From Carnegiea gigantea (taxonomy: Eukaryota; Streptophyta; Magnoliopsida; Caryophyllales; Cactaceae): DNA of 64,000 bases. A program made the position numbers and the translations under genes. The stretch covers positions 965,001-1,029,000 of the forward strand of contig JAKOGI010000009.1 of assembly GCA_029747015.1 (NCBI GenBank), given 5' to 3'. The notes beneath the pieces are model-generated. The model was not told the DNA's origin. It searched no databases and saw nothing but the letters and a program-made list of their open reading frames with translations. Shown here in pieces: positions 23,128-34,640 of the stretch (position 1 is the stretch's first letter; the number at the start of each line of letters is the position of its first letter).

Positions 23128-23397
23128 ACAACTGTTAGAGTATAAACATATTTCTGGGGCCTTCAACCAGAGATAGTTCTTGAATATGGTTACAGAGCCT
23201 TTCTAATCGAGAGACCTCGAGTTCGAATCTCAGCAATCCCATATTGATTTATTGCGCAAGGTATGGGAGCTTTTGCAGCATCCACGTTTTAAGCCCAAAT
23301 GACATTCGCAAGAGGAGGCGTGTTAGAGCATAAACACATTCCTGAACCTTCAACTATCAGCTTAAACTTTTGGTTGAGATGGTTCTTGAACAACAAC
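23128..23397 (+). mobile_element. TRIM (terminal-repeat retrotransposon in miniature) with 5-bp target duplication
   Basis: ACAAC at 23128-23132 and 23393-23397 flanks a 260-bp element. The left terminal repeat is 23133-23186 (TGTTAGAGTATAAAC...) and the right is 23321-23392 (TGTTAGAGCATAAAC...TTGAACA). The left copy has lost about 20 internal bases. Directly after the left repeat is TGGTTACAGAGCC, a diverged initiator-tRNA-Met primer-binding site. Directly before the right repeat is the purine tract AAGAGGAGG. There is no coding capacity. These are exactly the parts expected of a TRIM. Confidence 0.88.
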
Positions 23398-24049
23398 TCA
23401 CTTGCACCCTAAAAAAAAAGGCTTAAGCAGGACTAATAGTTTTGTTAGCCAATTATTGGTAATCACTGAAAACATGGAAATTCGGTTCAATCTCTCATTC
23501 AAAAAAATCCAGAAATAATGGTCTGGCGCAAACTTATGAAGTCGTTAAGTTCTAAATCAAGATTTTCCAATAAAAAGGAGAAAGATTGATGTTTATATAA
23601 TTTCTTATTTGTCTCACTAAAAAAAAAAAAAAATTAGTAGTTATTTATTTATGAGCTTCATGGGATGAATGCTAGCTTAAACGTGACTACAAGCAATTCT
23701 TGGTTGAATGCCATTATGTAAAAATGCACTCAACATTCAACAATGGTGATTGATTAGTGAGTGCTGACCTTTTGATATTATATTAAATAGGCATTCATAA
23801 ATTGATTGCCAGCTTTAACTCCTTAGTGGAGGACTACATGTTGCCCATCAATACACTCTTATAATGGGGATATGCATATGTAGGTTAGTGTTGAGACTTG
23901 AATGCATCAAATCTAGCGGGATTAAATTATACTAAACTTTATATTTATATGTTCTTGATGGCAAAATCACCTACGTAAAAGTACATAATTCCCCACATCA
24001 ATGTAAGTCCACTAAGTAATCTCTAATTAGTCAAAATTCTAAGCCCTAA

Positions 24050-24500
24050 AGGTCAAAAAAGTCAATTTCCCTGCAACTAGGATATATAAATCACGATGTA
24101 ATTGTCATAGTAATGACATTTATATTGCATAGATATACACACTTACCAAGGTATCAATCCTTATCATACAAGCTATGATAAGTCATATCATACAACAATT
24201 ATTATACACATCCTAATGAATCTGTTCCTTTTCTCTCTAAATATCACACCTTTATCTATAAAGGTTGCACCTTCAAAATTTCCATCTATGTTATCTTCAA
24301 TCATCATTTACATTTGATCGGCTGATCCCTAATATGGGTATCGGAGGGACGCTCCTCGAGATCCACCCACTAGGGTATTGTCTTTGTGCAGGTCAGACGT
24401 CGCATCCATGAGGAGTATCCGAGTTATCGAGGGACTTGCAAAGCTATCATGACATAACTACGATCTTGCAAATCATCACTCGATAGTTTCTCCGACAGCA
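24050..24500. mobile_element. Possible LTR retrotransposon LTR fragment (Gypsy-like 3' end)
   Basis: The stretch at about 24310-24400 (GATCGGCTGATCC, GGTATCGGAGGGACGC, then TTTGTGCAGGT) resembles the U5 end of many plant Gypsy LTRs, which read GATCGTCGGAGGG...TTTGCAGGT. No partner LTR, primer site or coding domain was found, so it would be a fragment. Confidence 0.35.
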
Positions 24501-24715
24501 GTTCTAATATTATAACTTTTAGTTTCAAATAGTTCAAATTTCACAGGTTTTATTTTAAAATTTCAATTAGAATAAATTACAACAATTCAATATGATTAAA
24601 TTATGAGTGGTTCTGATATTATAATTTTTAGTTTCAAATAGTTCAAATTTCACAAGTTCTATTTTAAAATTACAATTAGAGTTAATTATAACAATTCAAT
24701 ATGATTAAAATTATA
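24501..24715. repeat. Tandem duplication, 109-bp unit, two copies
   Basis: The unit starting GTTCTAATATTATAAC at 24501 is repeated from 24610 (GTTCTGATATTATAAT) with a small number of substitutions. Both units end near AACAATTCAATATGATTAAA. Confidence 0.85.
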
Positions 24716-24865
24716 TACCTCTTTTAAAGACATAACTTTTAACTTTGGGCAATTCATGTATCCTATTTTGCCTACTTTTTTTCGTTTTTAGTCCTACTCA
24801 CCCAAAAAAAAAAAGAAAAAAAAAGAGCTACTTAAAGTGAGGTTCTGAGGTGACTCCAGACCTAA

Positions 24866-25611
24866 TTAGGCCCTGTTTGGTGAGAGAAATTGGAATGGAA
24901 TGCAATCAGGACTTGAATTCTGAGGGGTTGGGTATGGAACTTGAATCCTGAACCCAACTGTTTGGTGAAAACTGGAATGGAATCAGGTCCCACTCCTTAC
25001 TGTTTGGTGAGCAGTTTTGGAATGGAATCAACTCTGTTTTTATTTTAGAAATATTATATGCAAGTATGAATATTTATAATAATAATAATAATATTTACTA
25101 TAATAACAATAATAATTACTAGAATAATAATAATAATTACAATAATACTAATAATTATTATATAATAATTATTATTATAATTATTATTATTATTATTATA
25201 GTAATAATAATAATTATTATAATTATAGTATAATAATAATTATTTTTTATTATAATTATAATTATATAATAATAATCACAATTATTATGTTATTATTATT
25301 ATTATTATTATTATAATAATTATAGTATAATAATAATAATTATTATTTTTTATTATAATTATAATTATAAAATAATAATCATAATCATAATGATAATTAT
25401 TATTATAATATTATTATTATTATAATTATTATTATTATAGTAATAATAATAATAATTATAATTATAGTATAATAATAATAATTATTATTTTTTTATTATA
25501 ATTATAATTATATAATAATAATCATAATTATTATTATAATAATTATTATTATATTATTATTTTAATTATTATTATTATTATAATTATAGTATAATAATAA
25601 TTATTATTTTT

Positions 25612-25645
<34 letters not shown>

Positions 25646-25870
25646 CAACAACAACAACAACAACAACAATAATAATGTTGAACCCTGAGGATAAGAACTT
25701 GAAACCCTCCAATAATAGGAGGGTTCAAGTTCCAGGGGTTTATAGGGGAACTTGATCCCCCCAAGTATCAAGCTCCTTTTTTCAAATCTATCACCAAATA
25801 TTAGGGAGTGGAACTTGAAACCAGAGGATTCAAGTCCCCAACCCTTTTTTCCTCACCAAACACCCCCTTA
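24866..25870. mobile_element. PIF/Harbinger-like MITE with AT-rich core, TTA duplication
   Basis: TTA at 24866-24868 and 25868-25870 flanks a 999-bp element with inverted ends: GGCCCTGTTTGGTGAGAGAA on the left and CCTCACCAAACACCCCC on the right. The subterminal parts share TTGAATCC/GGAACTTGA motifs in both orientations. The core (about 25065-25680) is almost only A and T, built from ATTATTATT/AATAATAAT units that form many inverted repeats, ending in a (CAA)n tract at about 25641-25668. Confidence 0.8.
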
Positions 25871-26009
25871 GTATGATGCTATGAAACAGGAGATTGCATT
25901 TGTACTACTACTACCATTTACCACCTGAATATTTCATTATTCTGCGAAGTGGTCAGTGACTGTGGTGACTATAGCCTTAAGAAGAACTAACGGTGGTGCC
26001 GAGCAACTA

Positions 26010-26390
26010 GAGATCAACATAAATTCAAAACCAAAAAAATACCAACTCCTTTTAAGTCTTACCACTTTCTAACAACATTTACCAACTTCAACCATTTACC
26101 AATTATATTTACCGAGGAAAAAAACATGCCCTAAGGCCCGGTTCTTTTCGTTGGTAAATCCAAATTTACTACCCTTGACTAACTTCCACCCACATCAACC
26201 CACTTCAACAACTTGAATAAAAAAATATCCACTCAACCAATTTTAACCAACTTCCCACTATTTTAACCAACTTCTACCCATCATGCCCCCCCAAAAAAAA
26301 AATCAACCCACTTTAATCCACTTCAACCAATTTCAACCAATTTTACCCATTTATCAATCCATATTTTCCAACGAAAAGAACGGGTCCTAA
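26010..26390. mobile_element. Two adjacent Tourist-like T1 MITEs (one partial, one complete)
   Basis: The complete copy is 26135-26387 with TAA at 26132-26134 and 26388-26390. It starts GGCCCGGTTCTTTTCGTTGG and ends CCAACGAAAAGAACGGGTCC. Directly left of it, about 26010-26131, is the right half of another copy ending AAAACATGCCC. Both carry the family's CAACTTCAACC/CCACTTCAACC short repeats. Confidence 0.8.
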
Positions 26391-26756
26391 GTATAACAAG
26401 GAGACTACTGCCGTAGTTCCCTAGAAACAAGCCCTCAAATACCACCAGCCATGAATTTTTCCATCAATAATACCAGTAGCAAAATGCAGGCATGTAAAAA
26501 TTACACAAACTGCTGACCTAAAACTATACATATATACATATACAAATGTGCCTCGTAATTTTACTCGGCCATGGTATAGTTCCGTACACTATAAATAATA
26601 AATTTGACTAAAAATTGGACATCTTTCTGACAAGTACGACATTTTTTGGGATGACCTAAAGCTCAGATGCAGCAGATTGTTTGAGTACATGCTCAATGAG
26701 CTTGGGTATCAGTATCAGTGGTTTCATGGACAAAAGTTCCTTGATTTGTCAGAAAA

Positions 26757-28576
26757 TCAGTTGGACTTCAGAACTGGAATCCTGTATCGGGTTAACAATG
26801 CCTTGTTCATTTCAGCAATCTGCTCCAAGAGCCGGAGAATCTTCTGCATATGAAACACACATCAAGTTTGGAATAACAGATAATTATCATGCCTAAAAGG
26901 AAAATTCCATGCAATGAGGGGTAAGCATATCTCTTGTCAAAACTTATAAATTGAATAGGAACAAGAATGACATCTTGGAAATAGCTACTTTGCTTGCCAG
27001 GGGTTAGGTTGCCTACATATGGACTCACATAAACTCCATTTCTATGCCACAAACGGACTGTCCAGAGTGGAAATTTTATGAGTTGATAATAAGTAAGCTA
27101 TACCTGTGGGTTGCCCAAACAACAAATTCATAGTTCAAAGCAGCAGACAATGCAAAACAAAAGAAGCAAATGGCCAATTCTTAGAAGTTACAGCTCAACC
27201 AGAGTTCATGTAGACAACCTCTCCAGGTGTGACGGAAAGGTCAGACTCTTACACCCCCCTCCCCCCCCCCCCCCCCCCGGGGGGGGGAGCGCGCCTAGGC
27301 CAGACCCCTGGTTGTGGGATTTGGGTTTTGATTTCATGACTTTTGAAGATAACAACGTGCTCAACCTATAATTACTTCAGCAAGGTTTTGCAGCTCCTAA
27401 CTGACCTACAGCACACAAAAAGCAACACAAGCATCACATACCGTCACATTGACCCTAAGATAGATGAACGATGGTTTGACCTGACAAGTAGCAATAAGCT
27501 ACACTCTTGGCTTGGAAGTTGTCTAAACAAAAGCTAGGATGTTTACGTATTCATTTATCAAGGAAAAACATGCTATCACATTCGGAAACATCCAAAGTGT
27601 AAGATACAACATAGGAACTTCACTCTTTCAAAATAAGTTGACTGATGTGGATGCAACTGTCGCTTGATTCACAATTTGTCCCACTTGATGCCACCATGCA
27701 TCAAGTTAGTCCCAACCTTATCGCAATAGCTCAAGTTTTTACCACATTAAAGAGAAAATTCCAACATGTCAAGGCAGTCTCACAGCAATTTGGCTTGGAC
27801 TACCTGATAATATGAGACTACCTTCAAACGGGATTAACTATGCTGGCAACCACAAATCGCAGCACAATCAGTAGCAAGCGCGATCAGTGGCAAAGCATTC
27901 CATAACTCATAGTAACGCCAATTACTAGACAAAGGAACCATAAACATTATCCACATGAGCTATACACAGAAACCCAGAAAAATAGTTCAGACATTTCTAC
28001 GCACACATGGAAGGCAACATGAAATTCAGTAAGGTAAGCAACAAAAATCCAAATTCCAATAAAATTTCAACAACCCACCTCATCTTTCTCTTTAATCAGA
28101 AGCTTCAACTGGTCAACCCTTTCAGCCCCATCAGATTTCTTCCTCCGGCGCCATACCCAGAACCACAAACCGGCCAAAATCGACCCAACAGCCACCAACG
28201 GATGCAGAGACGACAAAAACCCAGGAAAACGGAGATGGGTAATCATTGAAAGGAGCTTGGAATTCCACAAATGAAGGGCTAAATCAAACCAACTGACCAA
28301 CTGGGAATTGCGGGGGGAAGAGTGAGGACAAGGGGACGAAGAATGGGGGTCGGAGTCCGGGATAGGAGTAGGGGTTGAGTGTGAAATGGGAAGGCCTTCG
28401 TGGTTGACAGGAGGGAAGATGGCAAGGTCGCCATGGTGGGTAGGAGAGAGAAGGTGAGAGGAGGAGGAGGAGGAAGAAGAAGAGGAGGAAACAGGAGGCG
28501 GGGAAGTGTGGCGGTAGTGTACCCAGTCCTCGAATCCGTTTGTTCTCTCGTCGTCCTCTTCTTCCCCCTCCTTCAT
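26757..28576 (-). CDS. Small single-pass membrane protein of unknown function, two exons
   Basis: Exon 1 is 28576-28079 and exon 2 is 26843-26757, joined in phase 0 across a 1.2-kb intron (donor GAG|GTGGGT, acceptor TTTCATATGCAG). The product has 194 residues. The N-terminal third is acidic (MKEGEEEDDE) followed by an eleven-serine run at 30-40 and a Pro/Ser/His-rich region. A membrane segment lies at about 122-142 (SLHPLVAVGSILAGLWFWVW) followed by the basic stop RRRKK. The C terminus (about 150-185) is heptad-like and leucine-rich (LLIKEKDE + KILRLLEQIAEMNKALL), suggesting a short coiled coil. I do not recognise the family. The basic residues after the segment predict that the C terminus faces the cytosol. 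Confidence 0.75.
27261..27286. repeat. C18-G8 homopolymer block in intron
   Basis: Eighteen C residues are followed directly by eight G residues, inside the intron of the membrane-protein gene. The block can fold on itself and is a likely assembly and polymerase trouble spot. Confidence 0.8.
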
Positions 28577-28639
28577 CTTCGTTGAGCGATCGCAGATTCG
28601 CAGGGAAGGGTACGAGTGGTATGACCATGAACTAACTAT

Positions 28640-28962
28640 GCAGAGTCTGACTCTAACAAAGTGGAGAAATGGCTTCTGTTTTCTTTACCCGTCTCAATTT
28701 TCCGACGAGATTATATTATTTTTGTCCTATGTTATATATTCGAATTTATACTAATACAGATTGGTTCAAATAGTTTAACATTTGTTCTACGTAAAGTAAA
28801 ATCTCAAATTCGAGTCTTATAAGTAAAAAAAATCTATTATGATAGAATTTTATCCCTTATTGAGCCAACAGCATCTCGACTTTGATAAAATGAAGGATGC
28901 AAAACCAAAAAAAAAATATATTCAAATGTATAGACTCTTATAGGCCTTTTTTTTTTTTTGTA
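28640..28962. other. Intergenic sequence with a possible decayed SINE
   Basis: Around 28755-28830 the sequence has a B box-like AAATTCGAGTCTT preceded by TTGGTTCAAATAGTT, an arrangement seen in tRNA-derived SINEs. No target duplication was found. Confidence 0.25.
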
Positions 28963-29356
28963 GGCCTTTTTTTTTGTTGGTAATTTTTTTTTTTGGCCAA
29001 TTTCTATTCACTTCTATTAATTTTCATCAATTTTTACAAATTTTTATCAACTCTTATAAAAAAATTCAATTATTTTCACCTCTAACCAATCTTTTTCAAC
29101 TCTAACAAGCTTATATCAACTTTTACCAAATTTTACAAATCTCCTTCAAAATTTCTTACAAAGAAATCTCTATTCATTTACATTTCTTGCCAATATCTTC
29201 CAACTTCTTTCAATGTTTCTCACTCTTAACCAACTCGTACGAATCATTACCCAAAAAAAAAAAAAAATACCAACTTCTGTCTATTTTTACTCACTACAAT
29301 CAGTATTTACTAACTTCTCTCATTTATCAGCCTGCATTTGACAACAAAAAGAGCAT
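28963..29356. mobile_element. Tourist-like MITE, family T1 (diverged copy)
   Basis: Starts AGGCCTTTTTTTTTGTTGG and ends ACAACAAAAAGAGCATG, with an interior of CAACTCTTATC/CAACTTTTACC-like repeats. The ends and interior match the family, but the target duplication is not clear. Confidence 0.5.
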
Positions 29357-29744
29357 GTTCTTTTATAGACTCACTTACACAATTTAGACCATAAAAAATT
29401 TTAGTTCCTTGGCAATTGGACCATCGAAATGGGGGTGCTTTTGAAAAACCAAAAAATTAGCATTTTTGGTAACCGAGGTGGACCTTCTAATTTGCGCCTA
29501 CATAGTGCGTCTCAAATCTCAAATATCAATATAGGCGGGTTTACTAATTTATTATATACACCCGAGAGTATATACTCCTTCATCTAATTTATTTATTTTT
29601 TAAGTGTATTTATCATATATACTTTTCATTTAATATAATTTAGTTATGTGCGTTGGAAAAAGTATATATTCTTAGGTATATATAATACATATTAGATTCT
29701 TACATAGAATGATTCCACAATTTGACATCATAAGAAGCAAAGTG

Positions 29745-30115
29745 TTAGAGCATTCCCAACGCGGGAACGCGTGCGGCAAATGGGCCCCACGTGTCCCACA
29801 CGTGGAAGAAAGTTGCTGGCAGTCTTGGGGAAACAGGGGGCACGCGTGGCAGCACACCTGCCCGTTCCTCCCCATTCCCACTTTTTTTGTCCTTATTTGA
29901 TTTTTTATTATTTTTCTGGTTTTTTAATAAAAAAATATTATTTAGATAGTTTTAAAAAATATATGTTATAAAGTGGGTCCATACAAAATATTTTATTGCA
30001 TAATTTAAATTGAAATTTCATTGGTTGGGAAAGTGATGGAATGCAAGTTCCGAAAATGTGGAACTTTTGATGATGTGGCAGATCTGAGTTGGAACTCAGA
30101 TTGGGAGTGCTCTTA
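29745..30115. mobile_element. MITE with GAGCATTCCCAA ends, TTA duplication
   Basis: TTA at 29745-29747 and 30113-30115 flanks a 365-bp element that begins GAGCATTCCCAACGCGGG and ends TTGGGAGTGCTC. It has no coding capacity. The 3-bp TTA duplication fits PIF/Harbinger-type MITEs. Confidence 0.8.
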
Positions 30116-31072
30116 GTCACACATTACTATTCTCGGCAATTCATATGACTTTGCGTGTGCCGCACGCGCCCATAGATGCACAGGAGATCAACTTATGTCA
30201 TTGTGCAGCACGGGCCTATGAGACAGATTCCAAGGTAGTGATTCTCAGCAATTATTTCATGCAGAAATGAATGTGCCATATGGTCAACAATCATTTTCAA
30301 AACATAATGTTTAGGATAATAGTTCATCCGAGGTGAAAACTATCTCATGAAAAACATTCGAAGGTAGTGATAAACTTTACCCCCCAACTTATTAAATGGT
30401 ATTTTTTTTTTTCTGGAAAATGGAAGTCCATTAACAACAAATTATGTAGCATACATATTGATAATTTTCTAATAAGAATAAATCTAAAATATCATGACAA
30501 TCTCGATCATTTCAACAAAGTTAATGGTAAATATCGAACAAATCTCAATCTACTTCCAACTGGCTCTGTATTTGCAGTATCATTTTGGCCACAAATGGTG
30601 TCTATCAATATCAATTTGTCTCTCTTGAACATCGATGAGCTACAGTACAACTAGTAACACAGGTTTCTATGTGATCACATATTTAATTTGAAAAAAACTT
30701 CATCTTGATCGAGCCATGTAAACTTTCACTGATGAATAAATAATCAAATCCAATGAAAGGAACTAATAAACTAGGAAATTAATCTCTAACTGAGTCAATA
30801 ACTCCAATAAGGCCGACATAAGTAAGCAATAGACAAACTCACACAAAAGGCCATAAATAAAATCCTAGAAAGGCAAATTCCAATTCTCACAAGAACCCAC
30901 CAAAAAAAAAAAAAAAACTATTAGAAAAAGAAGAGAAACTCTAACTCTTACAATGAGAGAAATTTTATTAAGAGGAAAACAATAATAACAAAAGATATTA
31001 AGATCGATAGAACAAATCAAAATAAAAGTTGCTTACTACTTGCTATAATTAACCCAATAGCAGTCTAACAAA
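30116..31072. other. Intergenic sequence, no gene seen
   Basis: AT-rich. The 95-codon frame at 30367-30654 on + has no domain and AT-driven composition, so it was not called. Confidence 0.5.
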
Positions 31073-31450
31073 GGCCCTGTTTGGCAAACAGCTTTTTGAA
31101 TACCTTTTTAGCCAAAAAGAGTTTTTTTGACCAAAATTAGTTTTTTGACCAAAATTAACTTTTTGACCAAGTGAAAAAGCTAATTTAGGTGTTGGGTGAA
31201 AAAGCTTTTTAAAAGAGTTTTTTGGATCCAAAAAGCTAATTTGAAAAAGCTAATTTCATTAGCTTTTTGGAAGAACTTTTTGAAGAATTAACTTTTTATC
31301 TCACAACTTTATCAGAAATAGTTAATTTTACCAAACAGTTTTTCAACAAACAGTTAATTCAAACAGCTAATACAAATAATAACTCAAACAGCTAATAGCT
31401 AACAGCTAATACAAACAGCTAACGCTAACAGCTGTTTGCCAAACAGAGCC
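31073..31450. mobile_element. MITE of the T2 family with long inverted ends
   Basis: Starts GGCCCTGTTTGGCAAACAGC and ends GCTGTTTGCCAAACAGAGCC, an inverted repeat of 20 bases with one mismatch. The interior repeats the motifs CTTTTTGACCAAAATTA and AACAGCTAATA several times. The flanks are AAA on both sides, so the target duplication is uncertain. Confidence 0.75.
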
Positions 31451-32640
31451 AAAATAAAAAAAGGGAGGAAGGAGTAGTACGACACTAGGATTTAAGAGGG
31501 TGGAGGAGGAGGCAGATGAGGTTACTATTATCAAATGTTTTTCCTTTGAGAGGCCTTGTGCGGTTAACTTACAGAGGCCATCATCTTTGTCCTTGTCGTT
31601 TCCGCGAAGCTTTCAGGAACAAGGGTAGTCTTGTGCATGTAAGTATGCCATTTCTAGTCGAACATGCCTAACTAGACTAAGAAGAACCGTGGAGGGTTGT
31701 CTAAGTAGCGGGTACCTTGTAGGGCCTCACTCACCAACTCAAGTCTTGTATGAATATGCAGGAAGGGGTGCTCCCAGGTGTGTGCGGGCGCGAGAATAGA
31801 TTCCTCGTCTAGTTGGTTTGGAATGTAGAGGGTAGTCTAAGTAGCGGCTACAAGGAAGAAATGGAAAGGAAACAGACCCGACCAAGGATGGATACAAACT
31901 CGTAAGCTACCACGGGTAGGGATAAGCAATCATCCACGTTTGATTGTGAAAAAAAAAAGGCCCCGCCACACCAGGTGGGGCTGGATTCCTCTAGCGTCAC
32001 CGAGGAACTCTTAGCGAAGAGACCTTTTCATAACATTTTCATGACCCGCTCAGTGTAATTCCAAAGAACTGTTGGCGGCATATAGAGACATTTTCATGAC
32101 CCACTTTAATCCAAGAAGGAAATGCGGGCAGGGTAGAGCTCTGCAGAGTGTTCGAGATAATTCCAAAGAAAGACAGCTGGTAGCACACGGAGACATTTCT
32201 GCAATCCCCTCTAAATCAAAAAGAAATGCGAGGAGGGTAGCGCTCAGTGAAGTGTTCGAGAATAGGGTAAGGTTTTGTCCATAAGCTTTCCGATAAATAA
32301 AGAGTTCTAAGCCTTTAACAAGTGTTGCGTGTAAGTTCCAACCAGGAAGATTGGGAAAGATCAGATCAATTTAAACTGTTCACGTTGCGGCAGAGTTGTG
32401 GAAGCGTAAAGACCGTAAGTCAAGGAGCGGCCACTGCAATTGCTATAATACTTCCTTGAACCACTTTAACTTAGATCAACACAAGAAGGTAATGTTTACT
32501 CCTCAATAGTCCATATGAATTTTGTGGACTCTTGATGTGCTTAGTCTGAACATACAAAGAGTTGGATAACCGTCATGAATCTTTAGGATTAGCTGCTATT
32601 TCTTTTTATGCATGTATCAAACCAATTAACACTTTGTGCG
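31451..32640. other. GC-balanced unique sequence with internal imperfect duplications, origin unknown
   Basis: This block is visibly less AT-rich than its surroundings. It holds an imperfect tandem duplication of about 105 bases (from about 32057 and from about 32159; both contain TAATTCCAAAGAA and GAGTGTTCGAGA-like ends). It also holds a second repeated segment, GTCTAAGTAGCGG, at about 31699 and 31833. No coding frame was supported. An insertion of organellar (mitochondrial) DNA is possible but unproven. Confidence 0.3.
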
Positions 32641-32653
32641 AACATATACGTTG

Positions 32654-32905
32654 TATGTACATGCTGAAGTGCTCAGCACACTAGGCGCCCTAGCATGCCT
32701 TGCATCTGCAACAATCTGGGATCGAGTCCTGGAAGGAGCAAGATTTGCTGGTTTGACATCTCTTGCAGGTGTGAAATGAAGCCTCGGTTTTGGTTAGCCC
32801 CTCTCTGAGACCTGTCACAGCCTCAATGGGTACTCTTGGATTGGGGACCCAGTATAAATCATTGTTTGGGGGGGGGGGGGGGGGGGAGGGAGAAAATGTA
32901 CGTAC
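32654..32905. mobile_element. Possible SINE ending at a G19 tract
   Basis: A B box-like GGGATCGAGTCCTGG lies near 32719. The short direct repeat GTACATG occurs near 32657 and near 32901. The element would end at the G19 run at 32868-32886. Evidence is thin. Confidence 0.3.
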
Positions 32906-34640
32906 ATGACTGACTTAATATTTACCTTGGCAGATTTTCATTCCTATTTGTGTGTTTTCTTTTCTTAGGAAATGCCATATGACTCTGCGTTTTCTATAGG
33001 CATCAGAACCAATTTCTACGGGCTCCCTTACTTGGCTTGTTTTCCATGCTATTTGAGTTGTGTGGAGACTTATGCATCTACATTTGGTGTTCTACTATCA
33101 TAGCCATGCTCTGAGTAGCCGCCTCTTTGTGAAGTGGGTTATCTGTACAATATGCTGTAATTGGGAGACTGACTACACCTATTTTGTCACCATAGGCCCA
33201 TAGCCCACTCTGTCGATGCTGTTCCTTCTAGTTCTTATAAAAGGTGGCTTATCCCTGGCTATTATTGTTGTTTATGGTTCATTGTTGAGCGCTTGAGGGC
33301 TATGGTGGGTGGCTTTGCATGCTTGTTTATATTTCATGGTTCAATGTCTCTGGGCTTCCTGTTGCTTTAATGTGTATTTGCTTGTGCTTTATTTTCTTGC
33401 AGCTTGCCTTATGATTTACTGAAACAATGCTGTTTTTGTTGTTTGGAACACATGGTAACATGCATGGACCACATGGCACATGCTTGCATCATTCTCTCTT
33501 CTTGTCTCTGTCTCTTCTCGCCGTCTCTAGCTCTTCTTCCCAGAGTTTTATTTTTGCTCTCTGTGCACTCTTTTCGGGTATCTGGAATGTCTACGAGGAC
33601 TTCTCTTTCTTTTCCTGATCCTGGTTGATATTTCTCATGCCTGGCTCAGAACAGAGATCAAGGATAAACTTAGGGAACGAATGCTCTTCATTTTTTGGTT
33701 TTGTGATTGGACACCTTGGCTCTCTTCTTTGCCTGCTCAAAATTGCTGGTTAAGGTTGCTTTGTTGGCGGATTCATCCAATAATCTTACTTTCTGGACTA
33801 TTTTGCATGGTACCTGTTGGTATCCTCTTGTAGTCTTTTCTTCAGGCATACAGAGCTGATGTGATAGGTATCGGGAAATCGTCACAACTGAGGCTACGGG
33901 TTGTGCATTTTTCTTGTACATCCGTGGATGACCTCCAGCCAATGATGATTACTTGTACTTTGAGACCGTTGACACTTTTAATTACTGCACCACCATCCGT
34001 TTGGTTTGTACGGTCTCTACATTTTGGGTTGGCTCTTTTGTTGTTGTCATTTGATTTGGCTTTACAAAAACAACCATTTCCCTTCCACGTTGACAAAGAA
34101 CTATCAGAGTCCTATGGCGACACCAACACTTATGTGGCATTTCCTACCGTGTCCATTTTGGGTGTAATGGGTGTATTGTTAATTAGTTGCTTTCCTTTGT
34201 ATTCTTTCAGTCTACTAGAAAGGGTTACTAGCTGTGCACGTAATTATGTCACCTTGGCCTTACCGCACAAAATTTTGATCCTTGGCTCTTCTTGTAGCAG
34301 ATGGTGTGATACGAGGGACTTGTAGCCCTACTTGGTTAGGCTTCCTCTTCTTGGGGCTTGAGTCTTTGATTGCTCGCTGCCATAGCTGTCTTTTCTCAGT
34401 TTTTGGACTTTGATTATCCAGCATGATTGTCTTTCTGCAAAATCGGTTAATGTATGCTCAGGTTTATTCCATTACCTGCATTGCAGTTGGGCATGCCTTG
34501 TTTTACGCAGTAGCCCAATTCTGAACAAATTGCATCAAAGAATCACCTACCTATTTCAAGTAACTATGTTTGTATGGCTAATATGCATGCATCTATCGAT
34601 ACTGCTGATCTTCCTAGATGGGAGACAACCAAATAGAGTG
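32906..34640. other. No gene supported; possibly old LINE sequence
   Basis: Several open frames (33404-33628, 33861-34325 on +) have no recognisable domain. The block lies immediately upstream of an L1 endonuclease remnant in the same orientation and could be decayed LINE ORF1 or 5' region. Confidence 0.3.

Noticed and set aside
30367..30654. 95-codon frame on +
   Set aside because: AT-driven composition (Asn, Ile, Leu, Lys) and no family resemblance.
33861..34325. 154-codon frame on +
   Set aside because: No recognisable domain, no splice context and TE-rich surroundings; it is likely a chance frame in old repeat DNA.
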